DNA from: Corallococcus silvisoli
Lineage (GTDB): Bacteria > Myxococcota > Myxococcia > Myxococcales > Myxococcaceae
DNA length: 64,000 nt
Assembly (NCBI RefSeq): GCF_009909145.1
Contig: NZ_JAAAPJ010000028.1
Location: 1 to 64,000 of the forward strand
Reading direction: 5' to 3'
The translations under genes were made by a program, and so were the position numbers. Position 1 is the stretch's first letter. Every line of letters begins with the position of its first letter. Below, one piece after another: positions 36,786 through 44,500 of this stretch. Under the pieces are notes generated by a model. It had not been told where the DNA came from. It saw nothing but the letters and a program-made list of their open reading frames with translations, and searched no databases.

Positions 36786-39251
36786 GTGCTGGCCCCCGAC
36801 GCACTGGTCCTCGACGGTCGTTTCCGGGTCCTCGGGCCCTTGGGCTCTGGGGGCATGGGCGAGGTGTACCTGGGTGAGCAGGTCTCCCTGGGCCGCAAGG
36901 TCGCCATCAAGGTCCTGCACCACGACCTGCACACGCAGGCCGGCATGGCCGAGCGCTTCAAGCGCGAGGCCCGCCTGCTGTCGGCCGTGGAGCACCCGGC
37001 GGTGGTGCGCATCGTGGACTTCGGCCAGTCCGGTGACGCCGCGTGTCTGGTGATGGAGTTCGTGGAGGGGCAGAGCCTCCACGACGCGCTCCAGCACGGC
37101 CCGCTGGTCGCGCCCCGGGCGCTGGCGCTGCTCCAGCAGCTGGCGGAAGGGCTGGCGGCCATCCACGACAAGGGGATCATCCACCGCGACCTGAAGCCGG
37201 AGAACGTCCTCATTTCACCATCCGTCCGGGGCGAGCAGGCGCGCCTGTTGGACTTCGGCATCGCGCGGCTGGTGGAGCCGGACGCGAACAGCGCCCTCAG
37301 CCAGGTGGGCGTGGTGCTGGGCACGCCGGAGTACCTGTCCCCGGAGCAGGCCCTGGGCGCGAAGGTGGACACGCGCAGCGACCTGTACTCCTTCGGAGTG
37401 CTGGCCTACCGCGTCCTCTCCGGGCGGCTGCCGTTCGACGGGCCGTCGCCGCGCCACTTCCTGTCCCAGCACGCCTCGTCCGCGCCGCTGCCGCTGGAGC
37501 GCGCGGCCCCGCAGCTGTCTCGCTACGTGGGGCTGTTGTCGCTGGTGATGCGGCTGCTGGACAAGGACCCGGCGAAGCGGCCCCAGTCGGCGAATGAGCT
37601 GGCGGACGCGCTGGGGCTGGCGCACGCGGCGCTGATGGCGTTCACGCCGAGCCAGGGCACGCCCATCGTCCACGCGGCGACGCCCTCCAGTGGGACGGCG
37701 GCCTTCGGGGTGAACACGGCGCCAGCGGTCTCCGGCTCGGGGACGTCCGCGTTCGGCGTGGCCCCGGCGCCAGCGGTCTCCGGCTCGGGGACGTCCGCGT
37801 TCGGCGTGACCCCGGCGCAGGGAGGAGCGCCCGCGGCGATGGCCCCTCCGGCGCAGCCCCGCACGGGCACGGCGGCGTTCGGCACGGCGGCCCGGGTAAC
37901 GGGCCCGCTGGGGACGGTGACGGGTGGCGCGGCGGTGGCGAAGGCGCAGAACGTGACGGTGATGCTCACGGACATCCAGGGCTTCACCGAGCGCATGAGC
38001 CGGCAGACGCACGAGGAGAACGCGCGGATGCTGGACACGCACGACCGGCTGCTGATGCCGCTGGTGCGCGAGCACGACGGGCGCCTGGTGCAGAAGCGCG
38101 GCGACGCGTTGTTGGCCGTCTTCCGGGCCCCTTCCGCCTCCATCCGCTGCGGCATGGCGATGCAGCAGGCGCTGTGGCGCTACAACCAGACGGTGCCGCC
38201 CGAGCACGAGCTCCACGTCCGCGTGTGTCTGCACGCGGGCGAGGTGGTGGTGACGAACGACGCGGTGTTTGGCGAGCCGATGGAGGTCGTGAAGGCGGTG
38301 GAGCACGTGGCCGCCGCGGGCGAGGTGACGTTCACCGAAGCCGTGAACATGGTGCGCAACCGCGCCGAGGCCCCGGCCGAACCGTGCGGCGCCATTCCCC
38401 TGCCCGGCCGCGAGGAGCAGGTGCAGCTCTACCGGGTGACGCGCGCGGCGGAGGGTTCGCCGTTCGGGGCGCGGCTGGGGCAGTCGGAGCCCGGGGCGAA
38501 GGGCGCCTCACCGCTGGCCGGCCTGGTCGCGAAGGCACGCGAGGGGCTGGGGACGCTGCGACGGCGCCCGCGGCTGCTGGGTGGCATCGCGGCGGCGACG
38601 GCGCTGTTGGTAGCGGGGATCGCCTGGACGGTGCACGCGAATGATCCGCTGGTGCGGGCGCGGGCCCTGCTGAAGCAAGGCAAGGCCGCCGAAGCGCTCC
38701 AGCGGTTGAGCGAACCGGACGTGCCCAGGAGCGCCGTGACGACGCGGCTACGCGCGACGGCGAAGCACGCCGTGGGTGCACACAACGAGGAGCACGGCCT
38801 GCTCCTGAGCCTGGACAAGGCGGGCCGGGAGGCTCCGGAGATGGAGCTGCTGGACGGGCTGGCGGAGGACTTCGGGGAGAACGAGAAGGACCTCTCCGCG
38901 CGCAGGGCCCTGGAGGCCCTTCCCTCCGCCACGGTGCGCTCGCACCTTGAATCTCTGACGCGGGGAGAGCCCTCGTCGAAGCAGTGGGGCGCGCTGCGCT
39001 ATCTGGACTCCCCCAAGGACAACGCGGGCCTGGACCTCGTGGGCCTCTACGCGGCGGCGCTGGCCTCCGGTGACTGCGGCATCCGCACCAAGGCGGCCCA
39101 GCGGCTGATGGCCCTGGGCGACCCCGCCGCCCTGCCCGCCCTCACGCGCGCGGCGGAGGCCCCGCGCGAGAAGCAGCCCGGCGCCAAGGCCTGCAACGCC
39201 CAGGCGCTCACCCGCGCCATCGAAGAGCTGAAGAAGAAGTCCGCGCCCTGA
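36786..39251 (+). CDS. Ser/Thr kinase fused to a degenerate class III cyclase domain, one membrane segment
   Basis: About 821 residues from a GTG. Kinase (about 10-275): GSGGMGEVYL, VAIKVL, IIHRDLKPENV, LDFGIAR, GTPEYLSPEQA. A Gly/Ser/Ala linker with two 16-residue repeats leads to a class III nucleotide cyclase homology domain (about 388-540): MLTDIQGFTERM keeps the first metal Asp and QKRGDALLAVF the second. The usual G-x-x-V-N-x-A-A-R stretch reads GEPMEVVKAVE, so the transition-state Asn and Arg appear lost. A membrane segment (about 597-620) precedes a helical, possibly TPR/HEAT-like C-terminus outside. Probably an active kinase with a sensing pseudo-cyclase. Start is uncertain. Confidence 0.82.
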   Translation: MLAPDALVLDGRFRVLGPLGSGGMGEVYLGEQVSLGRKVAIKVLHHDLHTQAGMAERFKREARLLSAVEHPAVVRIVDFGQSGDAACLVMEFVEGQSLHDALQHGPLVAPRALALLQQLAEGLAAIHDKGIIHRDLKPENVLISPSVRGEQARLLDFGIARLVEPDANSALSQVGVVLGTPEYLSPEQALGAKVDTRSDLYSFGVLAYRVLSGRLPFDGPSPRHFLSQHASSAPLPLERAAPQLSRYVGLLSLVMRLLDKDPAKRPQSANELADALGLAHAALMAFTPSQGTPIVHAATPSSGTAAFGVNTAPAVSGSGTSAFGVAPAPAVSGSGTSAFGVTPAQGGAPAAMAPPAQPRTGTAAFGTAARVTGPLGTVTGGAAVAKAQNVTVMLTDIQGFTERMSRQTHEENARMLDTHDRLLMPLVREHDGRLVQKRGDALLAVFRAPSASIRCGMAMQQALWRYNQTVPPEHELHVRVCLHAGEVVVTNDAVFGEPMEVVKAVEHVAAAGEVTFTEAVNMVRNRAEAPAEPCGAIPLPGREEQVQLYRVTRAAEGSPFGARLGQSEPGAKGASPLAGLVAKAREGLGTLRRRPRLLGGIAAATALLVAGIAWTVHANDPLVRARALLKQGKAAEALQRLSEPDVPRSAVTTRLRATAKHAVGAHNEEHGLLLSLDKAGREAPEMELLDGLAEDFGENEKDLSARRALEALPSATVRSHLESLTRGEPSSKQWGALRYLDSPKDNAGLDLVGLYAAALASGDCGIRTKAAQRLMALGDPAALPALTRAAEAPREKQPGAKACNAQALTRAIEELKKKSAP
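37718..37813 (+). repeat. two 48-base direct repeats in the kinase linker
   Basis: Two nearly identical 48-base units (37718-37765, 37766-37813) encoding APAVSGSGTSAFGV-type linkers between the kinase and cyclase domains. Confidence 0.75.
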
Positions 39252-39291
39252 CGTGGCCCGAGGGACGCACCCGTGTGTCACCCGGGCCACG
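39252..39291 (+). terminator. long terminator hairpin after the kinase-cyclase gene
   Basis: Outer stem CGTGGCCCG / CGGGCCACG (perfect, 9 bases) and inner stem GACGCAC / GTGTGTC (one G-T pair) with a CC loop, starting one base after the stop codon. No T-run. Confidence 0.7.
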
Positions 39292-39388
39292 CCTTCGCGC
39301 GGGCCTCCTGCACAGGACTCGGTGGATCCCCGCGCACACGCCTTGCACACGCGCCGGGGCTCTCAGTGCCCCCCTTTCCCCGAGCCCC

Positions 39389-40132
39389 ATGATCTCACTT
39401 CGAACCTGCGCCCTCCTGCTCCTCCTCACGGCCAGCGCCACCGCCCACTCCGCCCCCACCGCCTCCCCTGAAGAGTTCGTGCTCGCGAAGGACGTTCGCG
39501 TGCGACGCATCGCGCCCGGCGTGTGGCTGCACGTCACGAAGGCCGACAAGAAGTGGGGCGGCACCGCCGCGAACGGGCTCCTCGTGGAGGACGGCGACGC
39601 CTCCATCCTCGTCGACACGGGCTGGACGCCCCGTCAGTCCAAGCTCCTGCTCACCTGGGCCCGCGACACGCTCCACCACCCGGTGCGCGCCGCGCTGGTG
39701 ACGCACTTCCACGTCGACCGGACCGGCGGCATCCCCACGCTGGACGCCCAGGGCATCCCGGTCCACTCGCGCGAGGACACCGCCCGCCGCGCCGCCGCGC
39801 AGGGCAACCCCGTCCCCCAACAGCGCCTGTCGGATGCGCAGGACTTCGGGCCGCTGTCGGTGTTCTTCCCCGGCGCGGGCCACACGGCCGACAACCTCGT
39901 CGTCCTCCACCCGGCCACGCGCACCCTCTTCGGCGGCTGCTTCATCCGGGACGCCACCGGGAAGGGCATGGGCAACCTGGAGGACGCGGACCTCGCCGCC
40001 TGGCCCGCGAGCCTCCAGCGCGAGCGCGCGCACTTCCCTGACGTGCGCATCGTCGTGCCCGGACACGAAAGCCCCGGCGGGCCGGAGCTGCTCGACCACA
40101 CCGAGGCCCTGCTGCGCGCCGCCTCGCGCTGA
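39389..40132 (+). CDS. subclass B1 metallo-beta-lactamase
   Basis: 247 residues with a Sec signal peptide (LLLLTASATAHSA). All six B1 zinc ligands are in place: THFHVDRTGG gives His106, His108 and Asp110; GAGHTADN gives His165; FGGCF gives Cys184; PGHES gives His226. The GNLEDADLAAWP stretch is also diagnostic of B1 enzymes. The position usually occupied by Lys224 (GCxxK) is Arg here. It should hydrolyse beta-lactams in the periplasm, but kinetics are unknown. It is chromosomal in context, with no mobile element or integron nearby. Convergent with a lipoprotein gene five bases away. Confidence 0.88.
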   Translation: MISLRTCALLLLLTASATAHSAPTASPEEFVLAKDVRVRRIAPGVWLHVTKADKKWGGTAANGLLVEDGDASILVDTGWTPRQSKLLLTWARDTLHHPVRAALVTHFHVDRTGGIPTLDAQGIPVHSREDTARRAAAQGNPVPQQRLSDAQDFGPLSVFFPGAGHTADNLVVLHPATRTLFGGCFIRDATGKGMGNLEDADLAAWPASLQRERAHFPDVRIVVPGHESPGGPELLDHTEALLRAASR

Positions 40133-40137
40133 CCGCC

Positions 40138-40545
40138 TCAGTCGTCCCGGTGCGCGTGGCCCTTCTTCTTGCCACGCCCCGGGCCGCCCCAGTCATCGTC
40201 GTCGTCGTCCCAGTCGCGACCGCCCCGGCCCTTCACCTTCTCGTCCACCTTGAGCAGGTTGCGCGAGTACGCGTCGAAGTCCAGGTGCAGGTGCCCCTTC
40301 GCACCCTGGGCGAAGGCTCGCAACTTCACCTTCCACACGTTGTTGCCGGTGAGGTGCGCCTCCTGCAACTCACACCGGTACCCACGCGAACGGCACTGGT
40401 CGAACCCGCGCCGCACCGCTTCGTCGTAGCTCATCGCGACGGGACGCGGCGGCGGTGGCCGGGGAGGCGGACGCGAAGGACGCGTCTCCGCCACGATGCA
40501 TCCGGAAGACAACAGCAGGCTTCCCAAGAGCAGGGACAATCGCAT
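40138..40545 (-). CDS. small lipoprotein with Asp-rich C-terminus
   Basis: 135 residues. Lipobox LSSGC, then a Pro/Arg-rich linker, a globular core (MSYDEAVRRGFDQCRSRGYRCEL to LHLDFDAYSRNLL), and a charged tail with a run of Asp followed by GRGKKKGHAHRDD. The tail could bind metal or polyanions. ATG 40545 is chosen because the signal sequence starts there. No family recognised. Confidence 0.65.
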   Translation of the reverse strand: MRLSLLLGSLLLSSGCIVAETRPSRPPPRPPPPRPVAMSYDEAVRRGFDQCRSRGYRCELQEAHLTGNNVWKVKLRAFAQGAKGHLHLDFDAYSRNLLKVDEKVKGRGGRDWDDDDDDWGGPGRGKKKGHAHRDD

Positions 40546-40616
40546 GCGCGGGATGACGCCATACCCGCGCCCGGATTCAAACGGGCGCACGGTATGTCCC
40601 TGCGACTGCCGTGAGA

Positions 40617-41543
40617 CTACAAAGCTCCAGGCGAAGCGAACGCGACGAACAGCTCGCCGGCGAGGTACGCGCGCAGGCCCTTGCTCGCGGGCCGGATGAA
40701 GTCGTTGAGCAGCGCCCCCGAGTTCTTGCGGTGCACCGTCGGGAACGCCAGGTTCATGCGGCTGCGCGCCACGCCCTTGCCGCCCCGGTGGATGAACGTC
40801 ACGGTGCCGTCGGGCGCCACGCTCTCCACCACCGCGATGTGCGTCATCCCGTCGTTGCGCTTGCCGTCGCGGTTGCGGTCGTACGTCTCCTTGAAGAACG
40901 CCAGGTCGCCGGGACGCGGGTTCAGCCGGTGCACCGCGCCCGCCGCCTGCGCGCGCCGGAAGATGCCCGTCACCGCGTTCTCCCCCGCGAGGAAGCCGTG
41001 CGCCACCAGGTCGATGCCCGCCTGCAGGTACGCCAGCCGCACCAGCCCCGAACAGTCGTTGGGCACCGAGCGGTCCAGACGCCGCGCGCCCACCAGCTGC
41101 GCCGCGCGGGCCACGATGCCGCGCGCCAGCTTCGACGGCGGCGGCAACAGCTCATCCCAGAATCCTCCCGGCCCCTGCGCCGGCCCGGTGAAGAGCGCCG
41201 CGGCCTCCAGCGCCGCCGCGATGACGCCCGCCTCCTCCGGCGCCGCTGGGAGCTCCGCGTCCAGCAGCGCCGCCAGCCCCTCGCTGCCCTCGGGCGTCAC
41301 GAACGCCAGCGGAGGCGGGGCTTCCGCCTTCACTCCCAGTGCGCCCTCCGCCCCCATCGCCGCGACCCTTGGTGCTTCAAGGGAGGAGGCAGGGGGCGCC
41401 ACGGAGGCCGGAAGTTCCACCGCCATCCGTGGCGCGGCGTCCGGCACATGCGCGCAACCCACCAGGCAGCCCAGCGACATCAGGATGACGAGCGATGAAC
41501 GACGCAGCAGCAACAAGTCCTCCAGGGGTGAACGCGGCCGCAT
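40617..41543 (-). CDS. NlpC/P60-like cysteine peptidase lipoprotein
   Basis: 308 residues. An N-terminal signal ends in lipobox CLVGC (Cys30). After an Ala/Pro-rich linker the C-terminal about 170 residues contain NDCSGLVRLAYLQAG (catalytic Cys), RPGDLAFFK and MTHIAVVESV (catalytic His), as in NlpC/P60 or CHAP-type amidases. It probably trims peptidoglycan peptides from the outer-membrane or periplasmic side. An unusual acidic/basic insert YDRNRDGKRNDG lies between the Cys and His motifs. It lies 33 bases beyond the stop of the giant membrane protein gene and may be co-transcribed. Confidence 0.8.
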   Translation of the reverse strand: MRPRSPLEDLLLLRRSSLVILMSLGCLVGCAHVPDAAPRMAVELPASVAPPASSLEAPRVAAMGAEGALGVKAEAPPPLAFVTPEGSEGLAALLDAELPAAPEEAGVIAAALEAAALFTGPAQGPGGFWDELLPPPSKLARGIVARAAQLVGARRLDRSVPNDCSGLVRLAYLQAGIDLVAHGFLAGENAVTGIFRRAQAAGAVHRLNPRPGDLAFFKETYDRNRDGKRNDGMTHIAVVESVAPDGTVTFIHRGGKGVARSRMNLAFPTVHRKNSGALLNDFIRPASKGLRAYLAGELFVAFASPGAL

Positions 41544-41576
41544 TCAACCCCGGAATGCTTTTACGTCAAACAGGGA

Positions 41577-44500
41577 TCATCCCTCCCAGGTCGCGAGCAG
41601 GTCGCGCACCCGGGCGTACTTCTGGAGCAGGGTGGCGCGGTGGGCGCTGAGCACCACCATGAAACCCACCACCAGCAGGCCCAGCAGCGACAGGAACGCG
41701 GCGCCCACGCGATGGTCGCGCATGCCGAAGCGCACCAGGTTGGCGGCCACCGCCGTCACCAGGAACGCGGAGCCCAGGTACACGTACGAGCGGATCCGCA
41801 GCGCGATGCCCGCGCCCACGCCCACGAGGCAGAGGAAGACGCACAGGAGCATCGCCTCGCCATCGTTGAAGAGCAGCGGCTTCCACGCGCCCGCCACGTA
41901 GATGGCCGTCACCGCCAGGGCGCGCAGCTGCGCGTAGGCGTCCTGCGACAGGCCCTTGCGGAAGACGCGCAGGAGCAGCAGCAGGGAGAGGCCCGCGGGG
42001 ATGGCGTAGAACTGCGGCTCGCCGGTGCCGGTGCCCAGCCACACGAAGTACAGCGCCGTGTTGAAGGCCGCGACGGACATCAGCGACGCGGCGCCGCGAT
42101 CCTTCGAGCATGCCGCGAGCGCGGCGAAGTGCGCCGCGTAGCCCACGAGCAGCGCCGTGGCCACGAAGGGCTGACCCCACGGCAGCGACAGCAGGCCCGC
42201 CAGCGGGAAGAGCCAGGCGCCGGCCACCACCGGACGGCGGAAGGCCGCTCGGCCCGCGCCCTCGCGCCGCACGAACAGGTGCAGGCCGGTGAACACCGCG
42301 CCGCCCATGAGGGACGCCAGGCTGTCCGCCGCGCTGGGGCTCGCGCCCAGCCCGAGCAGCCGCACGCAGAGATAGCCCGTCGCCACCACGGCCTGCGCCA
42401 TCCACGCGGAGGCTTCGTCCTCTTCCCGCGCCGCGCGCCGCACCAGCGCGAAGAGCAGGAAGACGAGCCCGCCGCACGCCACCCAGGCCTCGCGCGCGGC
42501 GCCGCCCGGGACGTGCACCGCCAGCACCGCGAGCAGCGTCTCCACCAGCGCGATGCCGGCGAAGACACGCCCCATGCGCCCGCGCACCTGCTCCCCCGCC
42601 ACCGTCAGCACCAGCGTGGCCAGCAGCGCGGTCGCCGCGCCGAAGTACGGGAGGATGAACTCGCCGCCCCGGCCGGTGGAGTGCACCGCGCCGAAGTGCA
42701 GGATGAGCGCGTGCACGGCGAAGAAGGACGCCATCCACCCCAGCCACTCGCGCTCGCGGCGGCGCAGCACCACGTCCCACGCGGTGGCCCACGCGAAGAG
42801 CACGCACAGCGGCAGGCCCGGGTGCTTCAGCTCCCGGAGGCCCGCCAGCGACAGCAGCGCCAGCACCGCGCCGCCGTGGTGCAGGGCCGCGCCCACCGTC
42901 ACCCCTCGCGCGTCCAGCGCGTGGCCCACCAGCGCCAGCACCAGGCCCGTGCCCGCCATCACCGCGGGCGCCCAGAGCGGCGGCACCGCGGCGACCAGCA
43001 CCGCGCCCAGGAGCACCGTGGCCCCGTTCATCATCAGGCGGTCGCGCGTCACCATCAGCACCAGGGACGCGGCGCCCGCGACCAGCGCCACCGGAAGGGG
43101 CAGCGCGCCCGGTCCCGCTTCGCCCAGCCGCAGGCCCACCAGCAGCCCCACGGTGACGGCGCCGCCGACCCACAGGGGCTCGCTCCACGTGCCCTCGATG
43201 CCGGGCGTCAGGCGCGCGGTGAGGTTCGTCAGCACGCGCTGCACACCGCCGGACTGGCACAGGGCGGACAGCAGCGCGGCCACCAGCCCCACGCCCGCGA
43301 CCCACAGGCCCGCCTCGGGGCGCCACTGCCCCAGGGCGAAGTCCGCTGTCCGCCCCAGCGGCGCGAGCGCGAACGCGCCCACCGCCAGCGTGAGCAGCCA
43401 GCGCTGGGACAGCAGGAAGGCGGAGGCCAGCACCACCGCGCCAAGCGCCGCCAGCGCGCCAGGCGTCGGGGTGTGGAGGACCGCCATCGCGGCCACGGCC
43501 AGGGCCGAACCCGTGGCCGCGACCTTCAGCGCCGCGTCGCGGGGGGCTCGGAAGAAGGCCGCCACGGCCTGGGGAACATGATGCTCCGCCAGCGCCAGCA
43601 CCAGCAGGACGCCGGTCGCCCAGGGACGCGCCTGCGGGATGAACATCAGGAGCGCGGACGCGGCGACGATGCGGACCGCCGGCTGGGGGCCCGTCATCGG
43701 GACCAGCGCGATGGCGCAGAAGAGGGCCACGCGCTGACTCGGCTCCACCTCCGGGACCAGCAGGGCCAGCATGCCCAGGACCGCGAGCGCGAGCTGCATG
43801 CCCTGCGAGAGCGCATGGCGCGGCCCCTCCTCACGCGAGCGCAGGAGCCACGAGGCCACGGACGGCACATGCTCCACGACGCGAACCACGAGCAGCGGGA
43901 AGAGCGGCAGCATCACGGTCCACGCGACGGGAGGACTCCAGGCCTGCAGGGTCAGCAGGCCGTACGGCACCATCAGCGCCGCGACGAAGGGGTAGCGCAG
44001 CGCCCGCGTCCACAGGAGCGGCAACAGCGCCGGCCCCACCAGCGCGAGCCACGTGGCACCCTGTGCTTGCGACAGCGCGTGGCCGTTCCAGGCCATCGCG
44101 GAGGCCGCCAGCACCCACATCGCGCCCACCGTGATGATCCGGGCGAAGGATACCCCGCCCGTGGCGAAGCGCCGCACCGCGGGCACGTCGTCCAGGAGGG
44201 CCACGAGGCTGAGGACCGTCGCGAGCCCCAGCAGCGGCAGCGGGCCCATCGGATTCAGCGCGAAGGTCGCCTCCAGGGTGGCGAGCGTCAAGCCCAGCAT
44301 CGGCGGCAGCATGCGGAGGGTGAAGAGCGCCGCGAGCGCCGCGCCCAGCAGGAACACGGACTCCTGGCCCCGGTCCGCCATGGCCACCGGGATGAGCGGC
44401 AGGATGAGCCCGAGGCTGCCCGCGGTGGTGGTGCTCGCGCTGCGCCCCTTGCGCGCCGCGACCACCGAGCCCACGAGCGACCCCGCGATGAGCAGGCCCA

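Noticed and set aside
38350..38440. Active adenylate cyclase call for the kinase fusion
   Set aside because: The Asn and Arg needed for catalysis are not visible in the expected segment, so the domain is described as degenerate.
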